From positions 1-64,000 of the forward strand of contig CAYPXY010000002.1 in NCBI GenBank assembly GCA_964414815.1: a stretch of DNA of 64,000 bases. The letters are read 5' to 3'. Made by a program: the position numbers and the translations under genes. Numbering within the stretch: the stretch's first letter is position 1; every line of letters begins with the position of its first letter. The notes beneath the pieces are model-generated. The model was not told where the DNA came from and did no database searches. It saw nothing but the letters and a program-made list of their open reading frames with translations. Positions 45,149 to 54,624 of this stretch are shown here, piece after piece. This DNA is from Mariniblastus sp964414815. Lineage in GTDB: Bacteria; Planctomycetota; Planctomycetia; Pirellulales; Pirellulaceae.

Positions 45149-45757
45149 CTATGAACTTTCTCCACCTTCAATTTCTTTCAGCAGCCAGGCTCTGGCAAAC
45201 GCCCAATAACGTTTTGCGGTTCGGGGCGAGATGTTCATCGCTTCGGCCGCCTGGTCCACCGTCAGGCCTCCGAAATATCGCAACATGACCAACTGAAATG
45301 AATCGGGGTCTTCCATTTCCAGTTTCTTCAGCGCCTCATCGAGGGCGAGCAAGCCGTCCCAATCGGTATCGCTAGGTTCACCCATAGCATCATCGAGTTC
45401 AACGCGTATCTTGTCGCCGCCGCGTTTGAGGCTGGCTCGGCGGCGGGCGGCTTCGATCAGAATCCGGCGCATGGCTTCAGCGGCAGCGCCGTAGAAATAG
45501 CGGCTGTTGCGCCAGGCATCGTTGTTGGAGCTTCCCGTCAGCCGCAAGAATGCTTCATGTACCAATGCCGTCGGCTGAAGCGTATTCTGAGCCCGTTCCT
45601 GCGCCATCATCTGGCTTGCCAGTCGTCGCAGCTCTCCGTAAACCAGCGGCAACAACGACTCCGCCGCCGCCGAATCACCGGCTTCCACCCGCTCGAGAAT
45701 TTGAGAAAGTTCAGACTGATTCAATGCAGTACCGTGCCGGAACTGCGCAAACGCCAC
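45149..45757 (-). CDS. ECF sigma factor
   Basis: The product is 202 residues at most. Region 2 is visible as LLPLVYGELRRLASQMMAQERAQNTLQPTALVHEAFLRL (given here in part) and region 4 as YFGGLTVDQAAEAMNISPRTAKRYWAFARAWLLKEI. There is no adjacent anti-sigma gene; instead a Ser/Thr kinase follows ten bases later, the arrangement of kinase-linked ECF groups. The frame opens with GTG at 45757; a TTG at 45724 (before NQSELSQILERV) would match the usual length of relatives better, and neither has a clear ribosome site. Confidence 0.88.
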   Translation of the reverse strand: MAFAQFRHGTALNQSELSQILERVEAGDSAAAESLLPLVYGELRRLASQMMAQERAQNTLQPTALVHEAFLRLTGSSNNDAWRNSRYFYGAAAEAMRRILIEAARRRASLKRGGDKIRVELDDAMGEPSDTDWDGLLALDEALKKLEMEDPDSFQLVMLRYFGGLTVDQAAEAMNISPRTAKRYWAFARAWLLKEIEGGESS

Positions 45758-45832
45758 AGGTCGATTTTCAATACCAAGTGAATTTCGGCGTTTGCTTGTT
45801 CCGGCCTACTATCGGGTTCAATGAAATGCCGG

Positions 45833-47488
45833 CTATGGGTCAGCAACCTTGCCAACCACAACGGTTTTAATCTTGCCGGTTTCCATATTGGCTCCACCAA
45901 TGATAGCAAACTGCTCGTCGTCAAGTGCCACTAGTCGGTGGAAAAATCGCTGCTTGTCCAGTTTTCCGATTTGTTGCCACTCCGTATCGCCGGGACTGAG
46001 CTGGTAAATGGTGCCACTGAGTGTGCTGGCGACCAACTTTCCGCCCACGTTGAAACAGGAGCTGCCAAATCCTTCCATCCGGCTACCTTGTTCGGGCAGC
46101 TCGGGCCCGTCTCGCCATACCAGTTCCTTCAGGTCGAGAATCGAGACCTTTCGAGTGACTTCATTGGTGCTTTCCATGCCACCGACGACATAGATGGAAC
46201 CGTCCAGATGCCCCACCGCGATGGCTCGCCGCTGGAAAGGCGGATTGGGCAGGGCCTCCCAAGCTCCTTCCGGCTTGAGCAGATCAAATCGCCAGGCGGT
46301 CGTTCGCCATTGGCCTGAATCGGGACCGCTCAAGGCCCAGCCACCGATGACGTAAACGTGATGGTCAACCACTACGGCATCGAACGAACTTCGAGGTTCT
46401 GGCAACGATGGCAACGCGATCCATTCCTGTTTCTCGAAATCAAACTTTGCAAAATGATCCAGCGAGTGAAGGTCCGCAGGTTCGCCGTCTGAATTGCGAG
46501 ATTCGAATCCACCGATTCGGTAGATGGCTCCGTCGAATTCAACCAGTGCCAGTCCTTGAATTCCACGATCGGAATACAGGGTTTTCCATTCACGGGGCGA
46601 GTCCAGATCGAGCGCCCACAAGTTTCCATTTTGAAGTCTTGCAGAGTAATCATGAGCGGGGCCGGTATTTCCACCAAAGACGTACAGATGGCCGTTTGAT
46701 TTGGCCGCCGAGAAACCGGTGATGCCAACGGGAATTTCCGGCAGCGAACCGACGACGGCCGAATCCGTGGCGGTTTCACCTTGTGGTTCTGCTGATGGGG
46801 CAGGGGAAGATGCCGTTACTTGGTCAAGATCAACGACGACGGTTGCATACTCACGAATCTCGCTATAGTTCTGGTCGTTGTGCGTTCCGGCCACGTCGCG
46901 AATGAATCGGGTTCGTGCCCAGATTTGGGGTTCGGAGCCAGCGGAAATCTTGACCTGACCTTTTGAATCGGTCTTGATGGTTTGTTCGGTCCCGTTGAAC
47001 ACCAGGACTTCGTTGTCGGCAACGACTTCGCCCAGCCGGTAAACGGTCAGAATAATTTCGTCACCGCTGCGCGATGGAATGATTTCAAGTTCAGTGGCCT
47101 TGTCAGGATTTACCTGGCCGTGCTTTGCCAAGTTGTACGAACGAGCGAAATAGCTGATCAAGAATGTCTTTCCCCCTCGCGTCAGTGTACCCCAAGTGGC
47201 TTTGGCCTGAATGGGTAAATCGAGGGTGGCTCCCGTGCAATCGAGCCAACCCAAATCATCGACAATTTTTTGGTCGAGTTTCAACCGCAAGGTGACCGTG
47301 GGACTGGTTTGCCAAACGGTGGGCGCCGGAAGTTGCTCGATCAAATCGGCTGGCCCGATTTCCGGCTCTTCCGTGAAGACAACTTGATAGCCGTCTGGAG
47401 TCGCGACCAGCCACAGGAAATGGGCCTGAGTTTGAGAGACAGCAAATAACAGGAATAACGTAGATAAGTAGAGGGAGAATCGGTACAT
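45833..47488 (-). CDS. Secreted kelch-repeat protein with DUF4198-like N-terminus
   Basis: The 551-residue product has a signal peptide (MYRFSLYLSTLFLLFAVSQT), an N-terminal domain beginning AHFLWLVATPDGYQVVFTEEP that resembles DUF4198 (carrier-like beta domain), a short Ala/Ser/Pro linker (about 225-245), and five or six kelch repeats (about 250-550; HLYVFGG, AIYRIGGFE, HVYVIGGW, SIYVVGGME) forming a propeller. The ATG at 47488 gives the signal peptide; the frame to 47566 adds 26 unsupported residues. It follows a DUF1559 gene and precedes the ECF gene by 75 bases, so all may be co-transcribed. Role unknown; likely extracytoplasmic binding. Confidence 0.78.
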   Translation of the reverse strand: MYRFSLYLSTLFLLFAVSQTQAHFLWLVATPDGYQVVFTEEPEIGPADLIEQLPAPTVWQTSPTVTLRLKLDQKIVDDLGWLDCTGATLDLPIQAKATWGTLTRGGKTFLISYFARSYNLAKHGQVNPDKATELEIIPSRSGDEIILTVYRLGEVVADNEVLVFNGTEQTIKTDSKGQVKISAGSEPQIWARTRFIRDVAGTHNDQNYSEIREYATVVVDLDQVTASSPAPSAEPQGETATDSAVVGSLPEIPVGITGFSAAKSNGHLYVFGGNTGPAHDYSARLQNGNLWALDLDSPREWKTLYSDRGIQGLALVEFDGAIYRIGGFESRNSDGEPADLHSLDHFAKFDFEKQEWIALPSLPEPRSSFDAVVVDHHVYVIGGWALSGPDSGQWRTTAWRFDLLKPEGAWEALPNPPFQRRAIAVGHLDGSIYVVGGMESTNEVTRKVSILDLKELVWRDGPELPEQGSRMEGFGSSCFNVGGKLVASTLSGTIYQLSPGDTEWQQIGKLDKQRFFHRLVALDDEQFAIIGGANMETGKIKTVVVGKVADP

Positions 47489-47562
47489 AGCTAGGGGTAA
47501 GTTTGTGGTTTTTGGTTTATAGTTTTTGGTCGGCAGCGATCGTCGTACTGAAGTCTGAAGTC

Positions 47563-48546
47563 TCACTCAATCGAGACGACTTCGCCTCCATTGCGAGTCA
47601 CTAGACCGTGAAGGACTTCTGGCTGGATTGAATCGGAAACGAAATGGACGGATCCATCGACCATGCAGAACTGCACTCCACCTGGATGGTCACTGCGAAA
47701 CGTTCGTGTCTGTTTCAAGTCAAATGGAATAGGGCCTCGCTGATTGAACGTTCCTTCGAGATGGGAGTGGGCGTTGAACCAATATCCCTGGGCCCAGGTG
47801 TAATGAGTCAAGGCCGGATTGGTCGGTACGGTCCAGGCGACGCTATTGTCGATCTCGCCAAAGAAAAAAGTATGGCTGGTGCCGTCGTAAATGGATTCCA
47901 GGCCAAGCTGATATCGGAAATTCGCATCCGCCTTCACCTCATCGAATGCTCCATCGACACGATATCCGAATGTGGTTGGCCGATACTTGGTGGCATAGGA
48001 AATGATATAACTTCCTTCTCCATAGTTCGTCACTTCCGGACTCCGCTGCATGGAGGGACATAGATAAATATCCAGAGGCTCAGATGTGAACGGATAATTG
48101 ATCGGATCATCAATCGACAGCTTGGTATCCATCAGATTGAAACGATTTCCTTGCTCCATATAGGGCAGCAAGATCACGAAGGTTGATCCCCGAGTACTGA
48201 AATCGCCTCCTCCGACAATGGGCGGAGGAAGTGTCTTGTACGATGACTCGTAGTTCAATGACGCCAAGCCGATCTGACGGAGTTTATTCGAACAGGAAAT
48301 CTTTCGAGCGGCTTCGCGAACCGATTGCACGGCGGGAAGCAACATGGCGATCAGGATTCCAATAATGGCGATCACGACCAGCAGTTCCACCAGCGTGAAC
48401 CCTCGATGCGCGGCAGTTTGCCGCCGTTCGCTCGTCGAACGCTTGCTGGATCGAAAGCCACAACAGCCCCCATATCGCTTCGCACTCGCCCACCGCATTC
48501 CTGTTTGCGAGTCTTGCGAAAAGTAATTTGTATTTAAATGAAGCAT
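47563..48546 (-). CDS. DUF1559 protein with type II pseudopilin N-terminus
   Basis: The 327-residue product has a long leader of about 48 residues before GFTLVELLVVIAIIGILIAM, then LPAVQSVREAARKISCSNKLRQIGLA and the DUF1559 domain (IYDGTSHTFFFGEIDN, FRSDHPGGVQFCMVDGSVHFV). The leader is longer and more Cys/Arg-rich than usual, so an internal start is possible, for instance at the Met of residue 17. The kelch gene begins 74 bases downstream on the same strand. Same family as the proteins at 29.5 and 58.2 kb. Confidence 0.88.
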   Translation of the reverse strand: MLHLNTNYFSQDSQTGMRWASAKRYGGCCGFRSSKRSTSERRQTAAHRGFTLVELLVVIAIIGILIAMLLPAVQSVREAARKISCSNKLRQIGLASLNYESSYKTLPPPIVGGGDFSTRGSTFVILLPYMEQGNRFNLMDTKLSIDDPINYPFTSEPLDIYLCPSMQRSPEVTNYGEGSYIISYATKYRPTTFGYRVDGAFDEVKADANFRYQLGLESIYDGTSHTFFFGEIDNSVAWTVPTNPALTHYTWAQGYWFNAHSHLEGTFNQRGPIPFDLKQTRTFRSDHPGGVQFCMVDGSVHFVSDSIQPEVLHGLVTRNGGEVVSIE

Positions 48547-49088
48547 GAATCAGCGCCTTGCATATCCAGATTTTTTTAGAGAGCGTTTGCCAAATCAACT
48601 GCCTTCGCCGCAATGAATGAACAGGCGAGACATCTCCGAGCCACACTTCCGTCAGCTTAGCGATATCATTTTTTGGGCTGGCTTGAACCGCAAGAACGCA
48701 GTTAGATGCTGGCTGAATCGACAACAAAACGGATCGCCCAAGTTGGTCAAACCGAACTCCTGTCGAATTGAGATTGAGTCTCATATTCTTGCGGTGATAG
48801 TGTCGTTTGTAAACAGCCCTGCGACAATTCGGCCTATATCGATGTTTTTTGCGAATGACCATTGACGACGGAACGGTCGGGCTTTAATATGACAACGTCT
48901 TTTGAGACTCATTCTCATTAAAGCGGCCTCGAAGAATCCGTAATTTTACTAGATCGGTTTCGAGGTTTCTCGCAGCAAGCCACGTGCGAATCTGCTTCGG
49001 CAGTTCCACTTAGCCAGCCAGGTCGGGTGTTTTTCTGGTCGGCTAGACCAACCCAAATTTTCAAAGTGGTTTTCGTGGAGTGTCAACT
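48547..49088. other. Divergent promoter region, no gene seen
   Basis: This 540-base stretch separates the DUF1559 gene from the oppositely oriented PEP-CTERM gene. Short frames in it have no domain or signal features. I see no repeats of the families found elsewhere and no 11-bp PhoB-type array. It presumably holds two divergent promoters. Confidence 0.5.
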
Positions 49089-49832
49089 ATGTTTTCGCGC
49101 GCATCGTCTAATCAGATAGCCTCTGTTTCGTCTTCAGTCTCTTCACTGCCAATGAGCTTATTCGCACTGGTATTGAGTTGCCTGTTAGTGCCGGTTATTT
49201 CGTCTTCAACCCATGCTCAGGAAATTCCGTTTCGAGATATTGTCGGAGCGCCCGATGGTGAGTTTGGCTGGAATACTTTTAGTGGCCATTTTACGGACGA
49301 TTATGCAGGGCCTCATGACCCTGATCTGTTTACAACGGGAACAGGAACAGCGAACATTACTGTCACTTCGAGTGGTGAAGGTGCAGGTATGATCACTAAC
49401 GGTGGCAATGGCAACCTCTATTCATTTTTCTCAACTCCTACCTGGGAGTTCAATGCGAGCGATTTGAAACAAGATCTTCTGTTTACAAGCATTGGGATTC
49501 AGTTGGTTTCCTCGGGAACCTATGATCTGGCCAATGTGTTGATCGGTGACAGATCGCCTGACGAGTTTACGACCTTGGTTACCCAAGGTGAAGGCATGAC
49601 GCGCTTATACCTGCACTGGGCTGCCTGGAATGGCTTGACACGAAGTAGCGATTATACCGCAACTTTTGCAGCACCCGCAGGTACTCAGCACATTAGTTTG
49701 GCCGCCGCAAAATTCAGCTACTTCAACACAGACGATCAAAACTTCAGGATCACAGCGATTCCCGAACCCACTTCCGCCGTTGCCCTGATGTTACTGGGAG
49801 CCGGATTCGCTCTGCGAAGACGCAAAATCTAG
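49089..49832 (+). CDS. PEP-CTERM sorting-signal protein
   Basis: The 247-residue product has a long signal peptide (hydrophobic core about residues 22-42, cleavage near STHAQ), a Gly/Thr-rich beta domain (about 50-220), and the C-terminal tripartite signal IPEPTSAVALMLLGAG, helix, RRRK. It is a second exosortase-type substrate, otherwise unrelated in sequence to the one at 33.8 kb. The ATG at 49089 has GGAG eight bases upstream; a GTG three codons earlier is also open. An intrinsic terminator follows 48 bases after the stop. Confidence 0.8.
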   Translation: MFSRASSNQIASVSSSVSSLPMSLFALVLSCLLVPVISSSTHAQEIPFRDIVGAPDGEFGWNTFSGHFTDDYAGPHDPDLFTTGTGTANITVTSSGEGAGMITNGGNGNLYSFFSTPTWEFNASDLKQDLLFTSIGIQLVSSGTYDLANVLIGDRSPDEFTTLVTQGEGMTRLYLHWAAWNGLTRSSDYTATFAAPAGTQHISLAAAKFSYFNTDDQNFRITAIPEPTSAVALMLLGAGFALRRRKI

Positions 49833-49880
49833 AATACAAACGAGTACGTTACTCCTGCTCGAATTTATTCGAGCATCCGG

Positions 49881-49914
49881 AGGGAGCGCGGTAACCGCGT
49901 TCCCTCTTTTTTTT
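49881..49914 (+). terminator. Intrinsic terminator after the PEP-CTERM gene
   Basis: AGGGAGCGCGG and CCGCGTTCCCT pair around a TAA loop (one G:T pair) and are followed by C and eight T residues. Confidence 0.85.
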
Positions 49915-49949
49915 CGTTCACGGCTAAACGAGAACCTTAATGATATTGC

Positions 49950-50093
49950 GTTTAGCCGCAAGCCGAAGCCGACGGCAAGTGGTTTGCAGTCACCTTACGT
50001 AGCCGACTAGCCAACGATTGATGGGGGAAAATCGAGAGGTGGTCGGCGCAGGCGCGACGGCAGGGTGTAGCCTCCGTAATCAACCTGCCTCCC
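49950..50093. repeat. 144-bp dispersed repeat, inverted copy
   Basis: The block is the reverse complement, with scattered differences, of 14260-14403. Shared words include GTTTAGCCGCAAGCCGAAGC, AGGCGCGACGGCAGGGTG and GCCTCCGTAATCAACCTGCC. It ends just before the ktrA stop codon. Confidence 0.8.
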
Positions 50094-50099
50094 AATCCA

Positions 50100-50771
50100 C
50101 TACTCAATCAGCGCAACTTTTTTGAGGGCCTCAGTCGTTCCGGCAACGTAAATCGTTTCGGAATCTTTCAGGCGATAGTCCGGCCCGGGAGTTGCCTGAA
50201 ACTGGTCGGTCAAAATATCGTGGATGGCTACGATCGTGATGTCATGCAACTTACGAATCTCCAGCTCGCCGATCGATTTCCCTGACCAGCTTGCCGGAAC
50301 TCCCATTTCCTGAACATTGAAATTCGTTCCCAGTGCGAAATAGTTCAGCACAGCCTTGCCGGTAATCTTGGACGCCAGCGCGGTGGCAGTATCGCGTTCG
50401 GGAAACACGGTTTCGGTAGCGCCCAGTCGCTTCATGACGCGCGCATGATCGCTGGAAATCACTTTCACATAGATCTCGCGGATCTTGAGGTCCTGAAGGG
50501 CCAGCGTCGACAAAATACTGGCGGTGATGTCGTCGCCGGTCGAAACCACGGCCGCATCCGCTTCATCCGCGCCCAGCTTTCGAAGGACATCCATATCGGT
50601 GGCATCGGCGACGGCCGCCCGTGTGATGATCGGACCAATCTCGTCCACCACGTCCGGGTCCATATCAACCGCGATCACGTCATGGCCAAGCGACGAAAGC
50701 CGCTGACAGAGCGCAAATCCAAAATTTCCCAATCCGACAACGACAAATCTCTTGAGCGATGATTTTTTCAT
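50100..50771 (-). CDS. ktrA: Potassium channel regulatory subunit (KtrA/TrkA RCK protein)
   Basis: The 223-residue cytoplasmic protein has an RCK_N Rossmann domain (FVVVGLGNFGFALCQRL, AVDMDPDVVDEI, VADATDMDVLRKLGADEADAAVVSTGDD) and an RCK_C domain (about 140-220). It binds NAD(H) or ATP and gates the partner K+ channel. One Rossmann-RCK unit is the length of KtrA rather than the doubled TrkA of enterobacteria. The partner gene lies upstream across a 131-base gap filled with a repeat. Confidence 0.92.
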   Translation of the reverse strand: MKKSSLKRFVVVGLGNFGFALCQRLSSLGHDVIAVDMDPDVVDEIGPIITRAAVADATDMDVLRKLGADEADAAVVSTGDDITASILSTLALQDLKIREIYVKVISSDHARVMKRLGATETVFPERDTATALASKITGKAVLNYFALGTNFNVQEMGVPASWSGKSIGELEIRKLHDITIVAIHDILTDQFQATPGPDYRLKDSETIYVAGTTEALKKVALIE

Positions 50772-50784
50772 GTTTTTATTCCTC

Positions 50785-50895
50785 TATGGAGTGCGTGTGG
50801 CTTGACACCGCTATGGTATTCATGGTTGTACTCGATGTATGTCATTCCGCTCGAAACCATAAATTGAAAGCGGCAGGAGGCTGCCGCACTCCATA
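50785..50895. repeat. GGAGTGCG hairpin element between ktrB and ktrA
   Basis: The 111-base element has exact 11-base inverted ends, TATGGAGTGCG (50785-50795) and CGCACTCCATA (50885-50895), with inner AGCGG-type words. It belongs to the same family as the elements near 1.5, 14.1, 17.05 and 25.6 kb and separates two cooperating genes. Confidence 0.75.
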
Positions 50896-50902
50896 TAAAC
50901 CA

Positions 50903-52324
50903 CTAACCAACGATAACATCTTCCTGAGCCATTCGGAAATCGACCCGCTCGGCAAACCGCGACTCGAACGCCGCGAACAACGAGATCGGTCCCACGCGAC
51001 CGACGAACATCACTAAAACCAGGCCCAACTTCGCCGCCATGGGCAACTGTTCCGTGATGCCCATCGACAAACCGACGGTGTTTACCGCGCTGACCACCTC
51101 AAACCCGCGATGCAGGAACTGGTAGTCTTTCTCGCTGAAGGGGTCATCCAGCAACTGCAACATCAGCACCGATCCAATTGTGATTGCAGTCATGATTACG
51201 AACAAGCCCGTCGCATGGTTGACGGTTTTATTCGGAATCGAGCGATCGCCGAAACTGACAAACGGTCTGCCGCGCAGTTTCGTCCACGCCAGCAGTACCA
51301 GCAGCATAAATGTGGTCGTCTTGATGCCTCCCGCTGTCGATCCAGGCGACCCGCCAATCATCATCAGCAACATCGTCAACAGGTTCGTCGAATCCGACGC
51401 TTGACTGTAGTCAATCGCATTAAAGCCACAAGATCGCGGAGTCACACTCAAAAAGAATGCGTTCGAAAGCTTGTCTTGGAACGAGAAGTCTTTTAACGTA
51501 CGCTCCCACTCAAAAATGGCAAACGCAGCCACCGGCGCGATCAACAAAATCGCAGCGCCCCACAATACCATCTTCGTGTGGACGGAGAGACGACGAATTC
51601 CAGGGTCCCGCTTAACGTAGAGGAGATACAGTTCTTCGACTGTCAAGAAACCGATCCCGCCCAGGATAATCAGCACGGACAGGACTCCCAGCGTCGAGGT
51701 CGAATGTGCATACTGCATCATCGAGTCGGGATACGTGGAGAACCCAGTATTGCAAAATGCCGTGATGGAATGAAAGATGGCGGGCCAGACTGCTTCGCTC
51801 CAACCCACTTCCGGCCCCCAGATCAAAAAGAGCGCGATCGCTCCGCAGGCTTCACAGAAAAACGTAAACCGCAACACGTCGAGCAGCAGCAATCGTGGCG
51901 GAATATGATCAAGCGATTCGGGGGTGCTGGCCATCAGCGTTTCCGAGCGAAGCGACGGCCGGCCCCCTAATTGCGTGATAATAAAACTGGCAAACGTCAA
52001 CATCCCCAACCCGCCTATCTGAGCCATCACCAGCAGGTACAACTGACCCCAAAACGTAAACTGGGTTGCCGGGTCAACCGTCACCAAACCCGTGATGCAA
52101 ATGGCACTGGTGGCCATGAACAGCGAATCGACGAACCCCATTCGCTGCTGGACGTACAAACCGGGCAGGACCATAAACCCCAGCGTTCCCACGAGAATCA
52201 ATCCGAAAAACGAAGCGACGAACAGCTCCGATGGCGACAGCTTTCTGGAACGCTGCCCGCGTCGAATCCTTGGAATATCCCAACGCCGATGGTGAATCTC
52301 GGAAGGGTGATCGTGGTTTAACAT
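50903..52324 (-). CDS. ktrB: Potassium transporter membrane subunit (KtrB/TrkH)
   Basis: The 473-residue membrane protein has four pore-loop units of the SKT superfamily. The filter Gly lies in ICITGLVTVD, AFCNTGFSTY, PRSCGFNAID and AVNTVGLSMG. The conserved IGGSPGSTAGGIKTTT loop after the third unit, part of the gate, is intact. It imports K+ (with Na+ or H+ in some relatives). The ATG at 52324 lies five bases after the cysNC stop, so it is co-transcribed with sulfate-activation genes; the frame to 52381 would overlap cysNC. Confidence 0.93.
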   Translation of the reverse strand: MLNHDHPSEIHHRRWDIPRIRRGQRSRKLSPSELFVASFFGLILVGTLGFMVLPGLYVQQRMGFVDSLFMATSAICITGLVTVDPATQFTFWGQLYLLVMAQIGGLGMLTFASFIITQLGGRPSLRSETLMASTPESLDHIPPRLLLLDVLRFTFFCEACGAIALFLIWGPEVGWSEAVWPAIFHSITAFCNTGFSTYPDSMMQYAHSTSTLGVLSVLIILGGIGFLTVEELYLLYVKRDPGIRRLSVHTKMVLWGAAILLIAPVAAFAIFEWERTLKDFSFQDKLSNAFFLSVTPRSCGFNAIDYSQASDSTNLLTMLLMMIGGSPGSTAGGIKTTTFMLLVLLAWTKLRGRPFVSFGDRSIPNKTVNHATGLFVIMTAITIGSVLMLQLLDDPFSEKDYQFLHRGFEVVSAVNTVGLSMGITEQLPMAAKLGLVLVMFVGRVGPISLFAAFESRFAERVDFRMAQEDVIVG

Positions 52325-52329
52325 GGACG

Positions 52330-54246
52330 TTACACAATGAAACCGTGAGTCTGCAAATGCTGGCAAACGGCATCCACACATTCGTGGATCGAGAGCTGGC
52401 TGGTGTCCAGTACCAGATCCGCATGGGTGGGGACTTCGTAATCGATGCGGGTTTCGAGACGATCTTCAGCTGGTTGAGATGCGCGATTCCGCTTGGCACA
52501 CAAATCCGCCGGCGCCGTTAAGTGAACCAGAATAAACCGGTCTTCGCCAATCGCTGTTTTCGCGCGGTTTCTCGCTTCATCGTCGGGCGATACCAGGGCC
52601 ATCAGGCAGATCAAACCCGACGAGTTGAGCAGTTTTACAATCTCCGTCGCTCGCCGAAGATTTTCCGAGCGGCCTTCAAGCGAAAACTCCAGATCCCGTG
52701 AAAGACCACCCCGCATGTTCTGGCCATCGAGTACCAATGAACTTCGCCCTTGATCAAAAAGTCGGCGCTCGACTCCGTAGGCGGTCGAAGTCTTGCCTGC
52801 GCCCGGCAAGCCGGTGAACAAAACGGTCACCGGTTTCTGACCCAGACGCCTTGCGCGCTCTTCGGGAGTCACACTGCTGATCTCGGTTGCCAGTGAAGCC
52901 GAATGTTGTTCCCTGTCCCAGGCATCTTTTCGGTCTTCGCTGGTCAAACGATCCAGAATCATCCCGGCTCCGACCGTCACGTTGGAAATTCGGTCGATCA
53001 CAATGAACGAACCGGTTGAACGATTCTTTTGATACGGATCGAACGCTAGCGGCTGGTTCAGGTGTGCCTGCACGCGCCCGATCTGATTCAGTTCGAGTGA
53101 CGGAGTGGGCTCTGACTTCATCGTGTTCACATCGACGCGATAGCGAAGCGTTGTAAATGAACCCGGCACCGTTTTGGTGGTATGTTTGAACAGGTAAGAC
53201 TCGCCCGGCAGCATCGGTTGTTCGGCCATCCAGACCAGCATCGCGTCGAATCTGGATTCGAGCTTCGGTACGTTGCCGGGCCGGACGATCATGTCGCCGC
53301 GACTGGTGTCGATTTCGTCGTCGAGCGTCAAGGTCACTGACATCGGCGCGAACGCTTCTTCGAGATTGCCGTCGTGGGTGACGATCTCCTTGATACGGCT
53401 GGTCTTTCGCGAGGGCAAACTGATGATCGGATCGCCGACGCGAACGATGCCGGATGCAATCATTCCGGCAAAGCCGCGAAAATTCAAATCCGGCCGAATC
53501 ACGTACTGAACCGGAAATCGAAAATCTTCCAGGTTGCGATCCGAACCGATGTAAACCGTCTCCAGAAAGCTCATCAACGTCGGGCCATCGTACCATGGCA
53601 TCGACTGACTTCGTTCGACCACATTGTCGCCCAGCAAGGCCGCGATCGGAATGAAATGTAAATCCGGAATGTTCAACCGCGCAGCGAAGTCCCGATAGTC
53701 CGAGCGAATCTGATTGAAAACATCTTCGCGGTAGTCTACCAGGTCCATCTTGTTGATTGCGACCAGAATATGCCGAATCCCCAGCAACGACGCGATGAAG
53801 CTATGTCGTTTGGTCTGTTCGAGAATGCCTTTGCGAGCATCCACCAGAATGACCGCCAGGTTCGCTGTTGAAGCGCCCGTCGCCATGTTGCGCGTGTATT
53901 GCACGTGTCCCGGCGTATCGGCGATGATGAATTTTCGTTTCGCAGTCGAGAAATAGAGATAGGCCACATCGATCGTGATTCCCTGTTCCTTTTCTTCCTT
54001 TAATCCGTCGGCCAGCATCGCTGGATCGAACTTGCCACCGGTCGTGCCGTGAATGGCGGATTCCTTTTCGAGTTTTGCAAGCTGATCTTCGTAGATCATT
54101 TTCGAGTCATACAGCAATCGCCCGATCAGCGTGCTTTTGCCATCATCCACGCTGCCGCAAGTCAGAAACCGGAGCAGTTCCTTCGTTTCGTGCTGAGCCA
54201 GGTAGGCTTCGATATCGGTTGCAATGAGGTCGGACTGATGGGACAT
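52330..54246 (-). CDS. cysNC: Bifunctional sulfate adenylyltransferase GTPase subunit and APS kinase
   Basis: The 638-residue product has an EF-Tu-like GTPase part (1 to about 440; GSVDDGKSTLIGRLLYD, DTPGHVQYTRNM, NKMDL) that with CysD makes adenosine phosphosulfate. A C-terminal APS kinase (about 455-638; FTGLPGAGKTSTAYGVE) makes PAPS, the donor for sulfation and the substrate for reduction. In the kinase the usual DGDN motif reads DGQNMRGGLSRDLEFS, replacing an Asp near the active site by Gln. cysD lies upstream, separated by a toxin-antitoxin pair. Confidence 0.93.
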   Translation of the reverse strand: MSHQSDLIATDIEAYLAQHETKELLRFLTCGSVDDGKSTLIGRLLYDSKMIYEDQLAKLEKESAIHGTTGGKFDPAMLADGLKEEKEQGITIDVAYLYFSTAKRKFIIADTPGHVQYTRNMATGASTANLAVILVDARKGILEQTKRHSFIASLLGIRHILVAINKMDLVDYREDVFNQIRSDYRDFAARLNIPDLHFIPIAALLGDNVVERSQSMPWYDGPTLMSFLETVYIGSDRNLEDFRFPVQYVIRPDLNFRGFAGMIASGIVRVGDPIISLPSRKTSRIKEIVTHDGNLEEAFAPMSVTLTLDDEIDTSRGDMIVRPGNVPKLESRFDAMLVWMAEQPMLPGESYLFKHTTKTVPGSFTTLRYRVDVNTMKSEPTPSLELNQIGRVQAHLNQPLAFDPYQKNRSTGSFIVIDRISNVTVGAGMILDRLTSEDRKDAWDREQHSASLATEISSVTPEERARRLGQKPVTVLFTGLPGAGKTSTAYGVERRLFDQGRSSLVLDGQNMRGGLSRDLEFSLEGRSENLRRATEIVKLLNSSGLICLMALVSPDDEARNRAKTAIGEDRFILVHLTAPADLCAKRNRASQPAEDRLETRIDYEVPTHADLVLDTSQLSIHECVDAVCQHLQTHGFIV

Positions 54247-54276
54247 GAAGCAAAGAATTTCAAGAGTGTCGTTAGG

Positions 54277-54624
54277 TTAAAAGTCAGTTTGACCAGTTAG
54301 CTTTTTCAACTCGTCCATGATCGCGTTCAATTCGTCGTTCGAAACAATACCCATACCCCCGCGAATCCGCGAGCGGTCAATTGCACGGCATTGAAACACC
54401 AAAGCCACAGAATCAGTACGGAGACCGCTATCAAAAGTGGCTTTTATCTTCACACTTCCGGCAAACCGCAAAGCCGCAGTTGAACTACTGAGAGGAATCA
54501 CAAGAACGGTTGGGAGTCCACTTCCGTATTGTTCATCCTGCAGGATAACGGCAGGCCGATGGCCTTGTTGTTCCCGCCCGGTTGTTTGAGGAAACTCAAT
54601 CCAATGAATGTCCCCAACGTTCAT
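54277..54624 (-). CDS. MazF/PemK-type toxin
   Basis: The 115-residue product starts MNVGDIHWIEFPQTTGREQQ and continues GHRPAVILQDEQYGSGLPTVLVIPLSS, the SH3-like fold of MazF endoribonucleases that cleave mRNA. The conserved Arg and Thr/Ser positions (GHRPAV; VIPLSSS) are kept. The ATG at 54624 overlaps the antitoxin stop as ATGA. It ends 30 bases before cysNC starts. Confidence 0.85.
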   Translation of the reverse strand: MNVGDIHWIEFPQTTGREQQGHRPAVILQDEQYGSGLPTVLVIPLSSSTAALRFAGSVKIKATFDSGLRTDSVALVFQCRAIDRSRIRGGMGIVSNDELNAIMDELKKLTGQTDF

